Shown here: positions 8,169 to 17,632 of the stretch, in pieces | Position numbering within the stretch: the first letter of the stretch is position 1 | How the letters are laid out: each line of letters begins with the position of its first letter | Assembly: GCF_900111255.1 (NCBI RefSeq) | Contig: NZ_FOGP01000002.1 | Span: forward strand, 248,001-312,000 | Source: Parafannyhessea umbonata | Lineage (GTDB): Bacteria; Actinomycetota; Coriobacteriia; Coriobacteriales; Atopobiaceae | Reading direction: 5' to 3' | DNA: 64,000 nt | Made by a program: the position numbers and the translations under genes | Notes under the pieces: generated by a model | Told to the model about the DNA's origin: nothing | Databases searched by the model: none | Seen by the model: the letters and a program-made list of their open reading frames with translations, nothing else

Positions 8169-9014
8169 CTACTTGTGGAAATAGGCCAGCGCAATCGCGC
8201 CGGGGCCCACGTGTGTGCCGATGGCGGCACCCACGCTCACGCACAGGAGGGCGTCGGTGTAGTCCTCCCAGAGGTAGCGGCTGTCCTCGACGTACTTGTC
8301 GAGCAGCTTGGTCGACAGTCCGGTGTATCCCAGGGACAGGGGCATGTCGAAGTCGATGCCGCCGCTTTTCTCGACCGCTTGGTTGAGCAGGTTCTTGCCG
8401 TTCTTGGACCCGCGGGCCTTGCCCAGGATCGCGACGGCACCGTCGTCGATGGTGATGACGGGCTTGATGGAGAGCATTGCGCCCACGGCGCCGGCCGCCG
8501 ACGAGATGCGGCCGCCCTTGCGTAGGTACTCGAGCGTGTCGAGAAGCGCGACCAGGCAGATGTCGCCCTTGCGGCGATCGAGCTCCTCGGCGATCTGGGC
8601 GGCGGACTTGCCCTCGTCGACGAGGCGCAGGGCAAGCTCGACCAGGCAGCGCTCGCCGACCGTCGCGTTGAGGCTGTCGACCACGTGCACATTGCCCCTC
8701 GCGGCGTCTGCCGCCATGCAGGCGCTCTGGTAGGTTCCGGAGAGCTTGGACGAGATCGTGATGACGACAACCTCGTCGCCCGCACCCTGGGCTTCCTCGA
8801 TGGCCTGCGAGAACTCATAGGGCGTTGCCTGGCCCGTCGTGGGCAGGCCGTCGCTCTCGATGAGCATCTCGTAGAAGCGGTCGTGGTCGAGGTCCACGCC
8901 ATCGAGGTAGACCTTGCTTCCGAAGGTGATGGAAAGCGGCACGACCGTGAGGTTTGCGGGACACTCCTCGGGCGTGATGTCCGACGCGGAGTCGGTGATG
9001 ATGCGAACTGACAT
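8169..9014 (-). CDS. DegV family fatty-acid-binding protein
   Basis: A 281-residue DegV-fold protein. In Firmicutes these bind fatty acids and, as FakB, present them to the fatty-acid kinase FakA for phospholipid synthesis. Family features are the N-terminal IITDSASDI strand-loop, the GKVYLDGVDL-like segment, TSQPTP-like TTGQATP, and RKGGRIS (LxKGGRI motif). The ATG at 9014 is preceded by GAGGAGAAG. A MarR-type regulator gene lies directly upstream in the same direction, 69 bases away. Whether it acts as a FakB here depends on a fakA gene that is not in the window. Confidence 0.92.
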   Translation of the reverse strand: MSVRIITDSASDITPEECPANLTVVPLSITFGSKVYLDGVDLDHDRFYEMLIESDGLPTTGQATPYEFSQAIEEAQGAGDEVVVITISSKLSGTYQSACMAADAARGNVHVVDSLNATVGERCLVELALRLVDEGKSAAQIAEELDRRKGDICLVALLDTLEYLRKGGRISSAAGAVGAMLSIKPVITIDDGAVAILGKARGSKNGKNLLNQAVEKSGGIDFDMPLSLGYTGLSTKLLDKYVEDSRYLWEDYTDALLCVSVGAAIGTHVGPGAIALAYFHK

Positions 9015-9083
9015 GCTTGCTCTTCTCCTCTGGCTGATCGTTGGGGCCGCACGGCGAGCGATGGCCGCGGGCGGCATCGGAAT

Positions 9084-9515
9084 CTAGATGTGAGACAGGT
9101 TCTTGTTGATGATCGAAAGGGCAAAGTACATGGCGTCGCGCGTCTCGAAGTCGAGACCCTTGCCGGCGCTCTTGACGACGTTGCCCAGGAAGTCGTCGCA
9201 CTCTTGGATGACCTGGTCGCCCTTGTCGGTCAGCAGGATGGGCTTTCCGCCGCGCGCGCCGCCGACGGGATCGACGGTCACGAAGCCGCCCGAGCTGAGA
9301 CGCGAGATCGAGCGCGAGACGACCGCGCGGTCGACGCTCATCATGCGCGCGAGCTGGGCCGAGGTGACGCCCGCGGGCTCCTTCTGGAGGTAGTAGAGGG
9401 CGATGCCGTCGGTGCCGTGGAGGCCGTAGCGACGCATCTCGTCGGTCTTGATGCGGGTGACCTCCTTGTTGATGGCCGAGATCAGTCCCACGAAGTTCTC
9501 GAAGCGCTGGCTCAT
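9084..9515 (-). CDS. MarR family transcriptional regulator
   Basis: A 143-residue winged-helix regulator. The recognition helix lies in VTSAQLARMMSVDRAVVSRSISRL (about residues 50-73), followed by the wing with GGARGGKPILLT. It likely senses a small ligand and represses itself and possibly degV below, which would fit fatty-acid sensing (FabT/MarR-like), though that is inference. The ATG at 9515 has GGAG upstream; an in-frame TTG at 9530 is less likely. A 16-bp palindrome lies about 80 bp upstream and covers a TTGACA -35-like hexamer. Confidence 0.88.
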   Translation of the reverse strand: MSQRFENFVGLISAINKEVTRIKTDEMRRYGLHGTDGIALYYLQKEPAGVTSAQLARMMSVDRAVVSRSISRLSSGGFVTVDPVGGARGGKPILLTDKGDQVIQECDDFLGNVVKSAGKGLDFETRDAMYFALSIINKNLSHI

Positions 9516-9593
9516 ACGATGATTCTCCAAGGTGAGTCGGGCACGCGCGGATGCGTGCGGTCGCCAAGAAACGGGAATCAGTGTACGGCAATA

Positions 9594-9609
9594 TGTTGAC
9601 GTGTCAACA
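9594..9609. promoter_or_regulatory. palindromic operator upstream of the MarR gene
   Basis: TGTTGAC-GT-GTCAACA is a perfect 7-2-7 inverted repeat. On the minus strand it contains TTGACA, so a bound dimer would occlude a -35 element. A partial copy, TTGTCAA, lies at about 9635-9641. MarR proteins bind palindromes of this size, hence likely autoregulation. Confidence 0.7.
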
Positions 9610-9743
9610 CTGAGATGAAAAATACTGGCGATTTGTCAACTTGAATTCGAGCAACGGACGCGATTGCTTCGTGTGCGAGGGAAAACGGGCGTTTTTTCGG
9701 CGGCCCCGTATGCCGACGGGAGGGCGCCACGCGGGACCGCCCC

Positions 9744-10313
9744 CTACGCTCGGCTCCCCCACAGCCAGCGCGCGACCATGGGACACGCCGTGACGAACCA
9801 CGCTGTGTAGCGCCTGGGATGCAGGCGAAGGTCCTCGAGGACCTCGTCGAGCAAGACCCAGGCGACGGACTCGGCCTCGTGGGGGTCGGGCCTGACCGGG
9901 CCGTCGTAGCGCCCCACGAACACGTGGTCGTACTCGTACTCGACAAGGTGGTTGGGGAGAGCCGCCCGGTACACGAAGGAGCCGACCTCGGCGCACTCGG
10001 CCCCGCTGACGCCGAGCTCCTGCTGCAGGCGTCTGGCCACCGCTGCGCCGAGCTCTTCGCCTGCACGCGGGTGGGAGCACACCGAGTTGGTGAGAAGCCC
10101 GCCCGAGTGGTACTTCTCGCGCGCGCGGCGCTGAAGCAGGACCTCGACCCCGAGCTCCCCGCTCCGTACGAGGAACACCGAGAACGCGCGATGCAGGAGG
10201 CCCTCCTCGTGCACCGCAAGCTTGGGCATGGTGCCGACCTCGCGGTCGAGCATGTCGACGAGGACGAGCGAATCCTCCTCCTGATTTGACAGCAGCTCAG
10301 CGAGCGATGCCAT
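9744..10313 (-). CDS. idi: isopentenyl-diphosphate delta-isomerase type I
   Basis: Interconverts IPP and DMAPP for isoprenoid synthesis. This 189-residue Nudix-fold protein carries the type I signatures: TNSVCSHP with the catalytic Cys, the preceding KYHSGG metal-site His region, EEL in the Nudix helix and LVEYEYDHVF with the catalytic Glu. The ATG at 10313 (MASLAEL) is preferred over the slightly longer reading. Length matches bacterial IDI-1. A GC-specific Nudix hydrolase is the only realistic alternative, and the Cys and Glu motifs argue against it. Confidence 0.9.
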   Translation of the reverse strand: MASLAELLSNQEEDSLVLVDMLDREVGTMPKLAVHEEGLLHRAFSVFLVRSGELGVEVLLQRRAREKYHSGGLLTNSVCSHPRAGEELGAAVARRLQQELGVSGAECAEVGSFVYRAALPNHLVEYEYDHVFVGRYDGPVRPDPHEAESVAWVLLDEVLEDLRLHPRRYTAWFVTACPMVARWLWGSRA

Positions 10314-10373
10314 GGGGCCTCCCAACAGCCGATCAAACGACGCGGTCTCGATTGTACCTGGGAAGGGCCCGCG

Positions 10374-12749
10374 TCAGCCAAGGCCCAGCAGGACCCCGGC
10401 CACGTGGACGAGAAGGGCGACGACATACGCCACGACGCACTGGAACGCCACGATGCCCACCGCCCACCTGCCGCTGAGCTCGCGCCTGATGGCTGCGATG
10501 GCCGCGACGCAGGGCGTGTACAGGAGGCAGAAGACCATGAGCGTGAAGGCGCCCAGCGGGGTCAGGACGGCCAGCAGCTCTGCCGTGGTGCCGAAGAGCA
10601 CCGTGAGCATGGCGACCACGACCTCCTTGGCCATGAAGCCCGCGATGAGCGCCGTGGCGATGCGCCAGTCCCCAAAGCCAAGGGGCGAGAACAACGGGGC
10701 AAGCCCGGAGGCGACGAGGGCGAGGATCGAGTCGCCGGCGGAGTCGACCAGCTGGAGCGAGGGGCTGAAGCTCTTGAGGAACCAGACGGCCACGGCGGCC
10801 ACGAAGACCACGGTGAAGGCCCGGGTCAGGAAGTCCTTGGTCTTCTCCCACACGAGCATGAGGACGGACTTGGCGCTGGGCAGGCGATAGTTGGGAAGCT
10901 CCATCACGAAGGGCACGGCCTCGGACCTGTCGACGGACTTGTGGACGACGAGCGCGACCAGGACGCCCACGAGGATTCCCAGGAGGTAGAGGGCGCACAT
11001 GACGAGCCCGCCGCACCCCGGGAAGAAGGTCGCGACGAAGTAGCCGTAGATGGTGATCTTGGTCGAGCAGCTCATGAAGGGCGTGAGGGCGATGGTCAGC
11101 TTGCGGTCGCGCTCGGAGGGCAGGGTGCGCGCGCTCATGACCGCGGGAACGGTGCAGCCGAAGCCCACGAGCATGGGGACGATGGAGCGACCTGACAGGC
11201 CGATCTTGCGCAGGAGCTTGTCCATCACGAAAGCGACGCGCGCCATGTAGCCTGTGTCCTCCAAAAGCGACAGGAAGAAGAACATGGTGACGATGATCGG
11301 CGCGATGGGAAGCACCGTGCCGACGGCGTTGAGGACGCCGTCGACGATAAGGGAGTGTACCACGGGGTTGGCACCAACCGCCGTGAGCCCCTCGTCCGAC
11401 GCCACCGTGAAGAGGTCGACGCCGCTGGATACCAGGCCCTGGAGGAACGCGCCGATGACGTTGAAGGTCAGCAGGAACACGCCGAGCATGATGAGGGCGA
11501 ACGTCGGAATGGCCGTCCACTTGCCCGTGAGAACCCTGTCGACCGCGCGGCTGCGCTCGCGCTCGCGACTCTCGCGCGGCTTCACCACGGTAGCGGCGAC
11601 GATACGCTTGATGAACGAGAAACGCATGTCGGCGATGGCCGCTGAGCGGTCAAGGCCGCGCTCCTCCTCCATCTGGGAGACGATGTGCTCGACCATCTCG
11701 AGCTCGTTGGCGTCAAGCTCGAGGGCGGCCGAGACACGCTCGTCTCCCTCGATGAGCTTGGTCGCCGCAAAGCGCGTGGGGATGCCCGCGCGCTGGGCGT
11801 GGTCCTCGATCAGGTGCATGGTGGCGTGCAGGCAGCGGTGGACCGCCCCGCCGTTGTCGTCGGGAGCGCAGAAGTCCTGGCGAGCGGGAGCCTCGCGGTA
11901 ACGTGCGACGTGCATCGCGTGCTCGACGAGCTCGGCGACGCCCTCGTTCTGGACGGCCGAGATGGGAACGACCGGGATTCCCAGGATGTCCTCGAGGGCA
12001 TTGACGTCGATGGTCCCGCCGTTGCCCTGGACCTCGTCCATCATGTTGAGGGCGAGCACCATGGGAACGCCCAGCTCCATGAGTTGCATCGTCAGATAGA
12101 GGTTTCGCTCGATGTTGGTGGCGTCGACGATGTTGATGATGCCGTGGGGGTGCTCCTCCAGGATGAACTCGCGGCTCACAATCTCTTCGGGGCTGTAGGG
12201 AGACAGCGAGTAGATTCCCGGCAGGTCGGTCACGTCGGTGTCGGGATGGCCCTTGATGGGACCGCTCTTGCGGTCGACCGTGACGCCCGGGAAGTTGCCG
12301 ACGTGCTGGCTGGCGCCGGTAAGGTCGTTGAAGAGCGTGGTCTTTCCGCAGTTCTGGTTGCCGGCAAGCGCGAAGGTGAGCACTTCTCCCTTGGGAACGG
12401 GATTGGAGTGGTCGCTGGTGCGCGCGTCTGCGGCCGCCTGCGGCGAGTCCGTCTCGCCGAGGCCAGGGTGGTGGGTGACGCGCTGCGAGGGCGCGTCAGG
12501 ATAGGCGTGGCGACCGACCGCGGGCCTGGTGGCAATCTTCTGCGCGTCGGCGACGCGCAGGGTCAGCTGGTAACCATGCACGCGAAACTCCATGGGGTCA
12601 CCCATGGGCGCGTATTTCTCGAGCGTGATGTGGGCGCCGGGGATGACGCCCATGTCCAAGAAGTGCTGGCGAAGCGCGCCGTCGCCACCCACCCGGGCGA
12701 CCTCTACGGTCTCGCCGATCTCAGCCTGCGCAAGTGTCATGTCCGCCAT
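10374..12749 (-). CDS. feoB: ferrous iron transport protein FeoB with fused FeoA domain
   Basis: Membrane Fe2+ importer of 791 residues. Residues ~1-80 are a FeoA SH3-like domain (LAQAEIGETVEV ... FRVHGYQLTLR). After a ~45-residue linker comes the FeoB G domain with GNQNCGKTTL (G1, about residue 130), DLPG (G3) and NMMD (G4). Next are the helical GDI domain and a long membrane domain with the two Gate motifs around the conserved Cys residues (GCTVPAV, SCSTKIT). FeoA and FeoB are more often separate; the fusion is known in some anaerobes. No FeoC is seen. The ATG at 12749 or 12740 is the likely start. Confidence 0.95.
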   Translation of the reverse strand: MADMTLAQAEIGETVEVARVGGDGALRQHFLDMGVIPGAHITLEKYAPMGDPMEFRVHGYQLTLRVADAQKIATRPAVGRHAYPDAPSQRVTHHPGLGETDSPQAAADARTSDHSNPVPKGEVLTFALAGNQNCGKTTLFNDLTGASQHVGNFPGVTVDRKSGPIKGHPDTDVTDLPGIYSLSPYSPEEIVSREFILEEHPHGIINIVDATNIERNLYLTMQLMELGVPMVLALNMMDEVQGNGGTIDVNALEDILGIPVVPISAVQNEGVAELVEHAMHVARYREAPARQDFCAPDDNGGAVHRCLHATMHLIEDHAQRAGIPTRFAATKLIEGDERVSAALELDANELEMVEHIVSQMEEERGLDRSAAIADMRFSFIKRIVAATVVKPRESRERERSRAVDRVLTGKWTAIPTFALIMLGVFLLTFNVIGAFLQGLVSSGVDLFTVASDEGLTAVGANPVVHSLIVDGVLNAVGTVLPIAPIIVTMFFFLSLLEDTGYMARVAFVMDKLLRKIGLSGRSIVPMLVGFGCTVPAVMSARTLPSERDRKLTIALTPFMSCSTKITIYGYFVATFFPGCGGLVMCALYLLGILVGVLVALVVHKSVDRSEAVPFVMELPNYRLPSAKSVLMLVWEKTKDFLTRAFTVVFVAAVAVWFLKSFSPSLQLVDSAGDSILALVASGLAPLFSPLGFGDWRIATALIAGFMAKEVVVAMLTVLFGTTAELLAVLTPLGAFTLMVFCLLYTPCVAAIAAIRRELSGRWAVGIVAFQCVVAYVVALLVHVAGVLLGLG

Positions 12750-12882
12750 GCGATTCTCGGTTTCTCTAACGGGGTCTCGCCCCATGGCTAGTGTCGGGTC
12801 TCAATAATCGCGCCGAGAAGGGCTCGCCGTTGCGGGATGGCAGGAAAAAACCATCACCGCACATCGGGCGCGGGGCACGCCC

Positions 12883-14010
12883 TCAGGCGTCGTCCTCGCC
12901 GGTGTAGCACGAGGAGACGATGCGGCTCTTGCCGGCACCCTTTGCCTCGTACAGGCGTGCGTCGGCCGCGCGCAGGAAGTCGCGGAGGTCCTCCGCGGAC
13001 GAGCAGAGGCCATAGACGTAACCCATGCTGCATGTGACGCGTGCCCCCTCGCAGTCCCCGCTTTGGGCGCAGAACTCTTCCAGGACGCGGTGGGCGCGCT
13101 CGTCGAAGTCGCCCGAGTCGATCTTCGAGATGACGAGGAACTCGTCGCCGCCGTAGCGGTAGCAGCAGGAGTCACCAAAGTGCAGGCGCATGAGGTCGGC
13201 AAGCGCCACCAGGAGGTGGTCTCCCGACTCGTGTCCCGAGGTGTCGTTCACGCGCTTGAACTCGTCGATGTCGGCAAGCATCACGCAGATTTCGAAACCC
13301 TCGTAGCCCTCGAAGTCCCTGCGCAGCGAGTAGCGGTTCAAGAGGCCCGTGAGCGCGTCGCGCCTCGAGGTCATCTCGAGCTTGCGGTTAAGCATTCCGA
13401 GCTCGTCGTTGGCTATGCGAAGCTGCTTCTCGGTGCTGAAGAACTGCAGCGTGGTCATGTAGCGGATCATGGAGGCGATTGAGACGCAGGTGCCAAGAAT
13501 GGCCATGCTGCTGACGCGCACCTCGTCAAAGACCCCGGTTTCCGCGAAGTGAATGCAGCTCGAATAGATAAACGCAATGGAGGGGACCGCGAGGACGGGA
13601 GGGACGAGGAATATGCAGTAGGCCCAGACGGTCATTGCGATCAGCACCATGAAGTGATCGCCCTCGCCCGTCCTCACGATGGAGAAGAAGATGCCGTACA
13701 TGACGCTCGCGCTGATGTAGAGCGCAAGCGCGGCAGTGCAGAGACCCAGGCGCTTGCGCGTCTGGCGATAGTAGACGGACGCGACGATGAGGGCGATGCC
13801 CGTGACGGACGTCAGGAGGTAGATGGTATGCCCCTCGAGCGGAAAGAACAGGGCGCCGACAACCGAAGCCACCGTGGTAAAGATGGCCATGAGGGCGCCC
13901 ACGCCCAGGTTTTGCTCGGACATCCCGCGCGCGACGTACTCCTCGCGCCTTCCCAAGCCAAGGTACAACGCGATTTTTCGAGCCTGACTGGAATCCAATT
14001 CCCGACCCAT
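12883..14010 (-). CDS. membrane GGDEF-domain diguanylate cyclase
   Basis: A 375-residue protein. About six hydrophobic helices fill residues 30-185, then a short coiled linker (STEKQLRIANDELGMLNRKLE) leads into a GGDEF domain. The active-site loop reads YGGDEF (about residues 286-291), DxxFKxxND is present as DIDEFKRVND, and DALTGLLNR opens the domain, so cyclic-di-GMP synthesis is expected. The RxxD inhibitory site normally five residues before GGDEF is missing (HFGD instead), so product inhibition may be absent. The ligand for the membrane sensor is unknown. The start at 14010 has a weak ribosome site. Confidence 0.88.
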   Translation of the reverse strand: MGRELDSSQARKIALYLGLGRREEYVARGMSEQNLGVGALMAIFTTVASVVGALFFPLEGHTIYLLTSVTGIALIVASVYYRQTRKRLGLCTAALALYISASVMYGIFFSIVRTGEGDHFMVLIAMTVWAYCIFLVPPVLAVPSIAFIYSSCIHFAETGVFDEVRVSSMAILGTCVSIASMIRYMTTLQFFSTEKQLRIANDELGMLNRKLEMTSRRDALTGLLNRYSLRRDFEGYEGFEICVMLADIDEFKRVNDTSGHESGDHLLVALADLMRLHFGDSCCYRYGGDEFLVISKIDSGDFDERAHRVLEEFCAQSGDCEGARVTCSMGYVYGLCSSAEDLRDFLRAADARLYEAKGAGKSRIVSSCYTGEDDA

Positions 14011-14195
14011 CGAAAGTGACCGACAGTTTCATTAAGTATAAATGTTCTAAGGGACATTAATTCCATTCCGCTCCTCTGGTTAACGAATACGCAGCAAGAG
14101 CATGCCGTAGTGACACTTTGGATAATCTGTGATGTAGAATCTTGCCTTAGGCACAAAGCCACAGCGAGCAAACACCATGCACATCGGAGAAGACA

Positions 14196-15671
14196 TTGTC
14201 ACAAACGCAGCAGATGGACCGAATCGCCACCGCAGCCCTCACCCCCGAAACCGACAAGACCGGCGCGGGCAAGCCCGATCCCAGGGGTGACGCCCAGGCC
14301 ACGAAGCGCCCCAAGGGGAAGGCCCCGCGCATCTATCTGGCCGTCGCCGCGGCGCTCGTTGCCGTCTGGGGCATGGGATGCGCGTACTTCTCGTCGCACT
14401 TCGTGCCCGGAACGACCGTCAACGGGCGCGACGTCTCGAACATGTCGGTAGAGGACCTCGCGAAGGCCGTCGACGGGGACGCGACGACGTGGAAGGCCAG
14501 CGTCTCGGGGGACGGCATGAGCCTCGAGCTCAGTGCCACGGACATCGGCCTGAAGGCCGACGGCGACACGCTGGCGCAGGACGCCCTCGAGGCCACCGAC
14601 GCGCGCGCCTGGCCCATCAACCTGATAAGCCACCAGCAGATTCGCACGGAAAGCGGCATGAGCGTGGACGACGGGAAGCTGCTGGAAGCCATCGCGGCCG
14701 CGGTCGACGTGCACAACGCGGATGCGACCGGGCCAATTAACGCCACGGGTGCCTACAACGGAGACACCAGGCAGTTCGAGGTCGTGGAGCAGAAACTGGG
14801 AACCGCGGTGGACGCCGAGCGTACGGCGAGCAAGGTCGCGGCTGAGGCGAAGGCGCTCTCCCCCTCCGTCACGCTGGGAGACGACGAGCTGGTGCAACCG
14901 ACCGTAAGCGCAGACAGCCCGGAGCTCGCCAGCGCCATCGAGAAGGCAAACGCCATGCTTGCCGTCGAGATTCCGCTGACCAAGGACGGCACCGAGGTCG
15001 CGCGCGTCACGAGGGACAGCTCTAGCTCGTGGATCTGCATCGGCGAGGACCTCTCCGTCAGCGTCAGCCAGGAGTCCGTCGCACAGTGGGCCAACGACTC
15101 GCTCGCCGCCGAGGTGGCGAAGTCGGACGAGGTGAACGACTACGCGCTCGACGCCGCCGGCATCGCGCAGTCCGTTGCCGCAGGCATAAGGGACCTCAAG
15201 TCGGACTCCATCGAGATTCCCCTGGCCATCGTGAACTCGCGCCCTCCCGAGTCCGAGGGGCACGAGACGCGCGGACGCCACATCGACGTGAACCTCACCA
15301 CCCAGTACGCGCGCTTCTACGACAGCGACGGCACGGTCATCTGGCGCAGCTACCTGGTGTCAGGCAAGGTCAGCGAGGGCAGGTCAACGCCCACCGGAAC
15401 CTACCGGATCAACGCGAAGCGCCAGAACGAGACACTCGTCGGCGCAGACGAGGACGGGGACGGCGAGCCAGACTACCGCAGCCACGTCACGTACTGGATG
15501 CCCTTCATCGGCAACGCCGTGGGCCTCCACGACGCGAGCTGGCGCAGCAAGTTCGGCGGCACGATCTACGTCTACGGCGGAAGCCACGGCTGCGTCAACC
15601 TGCCGACGGACGCGGCCGCCCAGCTCTACTCGCTGGTCAAGGTCGGCGACACCGTGTACGTGCACAAGTAG
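14196..15671 (+). CDS. L,D-transpeptidase with putative peptidoglycan-binding domain
   Basis: A 491-residue envelope protein that would form 3-3 cross-links in peptidoglycan or anchor proteins to it. One N-terminal membrane anchor (about residues 45-65) leads into a PG_binding_4-like region, repeated twice (residues ~70-330). A C-terminal YkuD domain ends in HGCVNLP near residues 463-469, containing the catalytic His and Cys. The start is taken as TTG at 14196 because GGAG lies 7 bases upstream; the ATG at 14214 has no ribosome site. It is followed by a strong stem-loop shared with the convergent ACT gene. Confidence 0.9.
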   Translation: MSQTQQMDRIATAALTPETDKTGAGKPDPRGDAQATKRPKGKAPRIYLAVAAALVAVWGMGCAYFSSHFVPGTTVNGRDVSNMSVEDLAKAVDGDATTWKASVSGDGMSLELSATDIGLKADGDTLAQDALEATDARAWPINLISHQQIRTESGMSVDDGKLLEAIAAAVDVHNADATGPINATGAYNGDTRQFEVVEQKLGTAVDAERTASKVAAEAKALSPSVTLGDDELVQPTVSADSPELASAIEKANAMLAVEIPLTKDGTEVARVTRDSSSSWICIGEDLSVSVSQESVAQWANDSLAAEVAKSDEVNDYALDAAGIAQSVAAGIRDLKSDSIEIPLAIVNSRPPESEGHETRGRHIDVNLTTQYARFYDSDGTVIWRSYLVSGKVSEGRSTPTGTYRINAKRQNETLVGADEDGDGEPDYRSHVTYWMPFIGNAVGLHDASWRSKFGGTIYVYGGSHGCVNLPTDAAAQLYSLVKVGDTVYVHK

Positions 15672-15710
15672 GACGCGCCTCGCGCAAAGCGACAAGCGGT
15701 AACGACGAAG

Positions 15711-15752
15711 GCGGGGTCACCGGATGCGCCCAAGAGCGCCCGGTGGCCCCGC
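15711..15752. terminator. stem-loop between convergent genes, probable bidirectional terminator
   Basis: A 13-bp stem (15711-15723 with 15740-15752, one G-U-type mismatch) lies between the L,D-transpeptidase and the ACT-domain gene. On the plus strand it is followed by a short pyrimidine-rich tract (TCCTTTC). Confidence 0.65.
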
Positions 15753-15785
15753 GTCCTTTCGTTCGGGAACGCCCTGGAGAAGTGC

Positions 15786-16211
15786 CTACACCTCGGATTG
15801 CGCGAGCACCCTGAAGCCGGCCTCCTCGAGCTTCTGGACCGCCCTGTCGGCCTCGGAGGAGACCTTGACCTTGAGGATGTCCACGGCCCGATCGCCCTTG
15901 GTCGAGAAGCAGTAGCCGTACTCGACGGGAATGTCGAGGTCGTCGAGTACGCCCAGGAGGTCGGCGAGACCGCCGGGGCGGTTCGCCACCTCGATGGCAG
16001 CAACCTTCGTGACCATGGCGCGCCAGCCCTTCTCTTGCAGCTCGTCGCGCGCGCGGGCAGGGTCGTCGCAGATGATGCGCACCACGCCGTACTCTGCGGT
16101 GTCGGCGATGGTGAGCGCCTTCATGTTCACATCGGCATCGGCGAGCGCGCGGCACAGCTTTGCCAGGCGCCCCTCGGTGTTTTCCAGAAACACGGTCAGC
16201 TGGTCAATCAT
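15786..16211 (-). CDS. tandem ACT-domain amino-acid-binding protein
   Basis: A 141-residue protein made of two ACT domains (about 1-65 and 70-135), each with the beta-alpha-beta pattern, for example QLTVFLENTEGRLAKL and VANRPGGLADLLGVLDDL. Such proteins bind amino acids as regulators. They are commonly encoded beside phenylacetate-CoA ligase-like genes in anaerobes, as here, where the ligase gene ends four bases upstream. It probably modulates the ligase or senses an aromatic amino acid, but no direct evidence exists in the sequence. Confidence 0.88.
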   Translation of the reverse strand: MIDQLTVFLENTEGRLAKLCRALADADVNMKALTIADTAEYGVVRIICDDPARARDELQEKGWRAMVTKVAAIEVANRPGGLADLLGVLDDLDIPVEYGYCFSTKGDRAVDILKVKVSSEADRAVQKLEEAGFRVLAQSEV

Positions 16212-16215
16212 GTGG

Positions 16216-17514
16216 CTACCCCCTCAGATCGATGACGCGCTTCGCCTTGCCCTCGGAGCGCGAGATGCTCATGGGCTCGACAAGCCTCACGCGGACGCCC
16301 ACGGAGAGTGCCGTCTTGAGCCTGGCCTGGATGGACTTCTGAAGCTGGTCGATAGCGCCGGTTGAGTCGAAGTCGAACCTGGGGTCGACCTCGGCCTTGA
16401 GCGTTACGACGTCGAGCGAGTTGCTGGTGGTGAGCTCGATCTGGTACCAGCTGGACACCTGGTCGAACTCGCGCATGACGTTCTCGATCTGGCTCGGGAA
16501 CACGTTGACGCCGCGGATGATCAGCATGTCGTCGGTGCGGCCATGGAGCCGGTCGATGCGGCGGTGGGTCCTTCCGCAGGCGCAGGTGCCCGGAACAATG
16601 CGCGTGATGTCGCGCGTGCGGTAGCGCACGACCGGACTGGCCTCGCGGTCGAGCGTGGTGACCACGAGCTCGCCCCACTCCCCGTCGGGAAGGGGCTCTC
16701 CGGTCTCGGGGTCGACGATCTCGCAGTAGAAGTGGTCCTCGGCAATGTGGAGGCCATCCTGCTCGAGGCACTCGACCGCGACGCCAGGCCCCATGGTCTC
16801 CGTGAGGCCATAGACGTCGAGCACCTTGTAGCCGAACTTCTGCTCGAGCTGCGCCCTGAAGCCGTCCGAGAACGCCTCGGCGCCGTGAATGCCGACCTTG
16901 AGGTTGAAGTCCCGCACGGGGTCGAGCCCCATGGCGATGGCGGAGTCGGCGATGTGCATGGCATAGCTGGGCGTGCAGCACAGGATGGTGGAGCCCATCT
17001 CGCGCAGGACGCGTATCTGGCGCTCCGTGTTGCCCGCGCTGATGGGAATCGTGGTCGCCCCCGAGGCCAGCGATCCGTAGTGGGCGCCCAGGCCACCCGT
17101 GAAGAGGCCGTAGCCGTAGCAAATCTGGCAGACGTCGCCCCTGCCGCAGCCCGCGTAGCTGATGCCGCGCGCGAAGCAGTCTCCCCAGAAGTCGAGGTCG
17201 TGGTCAGTGTAGGCGCCCACCGTGGCCACGCCGGTGGTGCCGGAGGACATGTGGATCTCCCTCACGTCCTCCATCGGGACGGCGAGCATCCCATAGGGAT
17301 AGTTGTCCCTCAGGTCCTGCTTCGTGACGAAGGGAGCCTTCCTAAGGTCATCAAGCGACTTGACCCCATAGGGGTCGAAGCCGGCCTCATCAAAGCTCCT
17401 CTTGTAGAACGGAACGTTCTCGTAGCAGCAGATGACTGTCTTCTTGATGCCCTCGAGCTGAAGCGCCGCAATCTGGTCGCGCCCCATCGTAAGGACGTCG
17501 TCTTTCCTTGCCAT
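16216..17514 (-). CDS. phenylacetate--CoA ligase family protein (PaaK-like)
   Basis: A 432-residue AMP-forming acyl-CoA ligase. It has the adenylation motif SSGTTG (about residues 95-100), YGLTETMGPG, the RTRD hinge region and GRTDDMLIIRG typical of PaaK. PaaK activates phenylacetate or related aryl acids to CoA thioesters; in anaerobes close relatives sit beside indolepyruvate oxidoreductases, which are not in this window. The ATG at 17514 has AAGGGGTGG upstream. It forms a two-gene operon with the ACT protein. A CACG-type zinc motif (CACGRTHRR) is also visible. The exact acid is not determinable. Confidence 0.88.
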   Translation of the reverse strand: MARKDDVLTMGRDQIAALQLEGIKKTVICCYENVPFYKRSFDEAGFDPYGVKSLDDLRKAPFVTKQDLRDNYPYGMLAVPMEDVREIHMSSGTTGVATVGAYTDHDLDFWGDCFARGISYAGCGRGDVCQICYGYGLFTGGLGAHYGSLASGATTIPISAGNTERQIRVLREMGSTILCCTPSYAMHIADSAIAMGLDPVRDFNLKVGIHGAEAFSDGFRAQLEQKFGYKVLDVYGLTETMGPGVAVECLEQDGLHIAEDHFYCEIVDPETGEPLPDGEWGELVVTTLDREASPVVRYRTRDITRIVPGTCACGRTHRRIDRLHGRTDDMLIIRGVNVFPSQIENVMREFDQVSSWYQIELTTSNSLDVVTLKAEVDPRFDFDSTGAIDQLQKSIQARLKTALSVGVRVRLVEPMSISRSEGKAKRVIDLRG

Positions 17515-17632
17515 GGACCACCCCTTTCGCGAGGTCCGAGCCTCGCACGAATCGTGGGGCCATGGTAACAACCAAAGCGTTTCTACACAGTTACCGCCTC
17601 GAAGGCCGGCGGCGAACGGTCGGCACAAGAAA

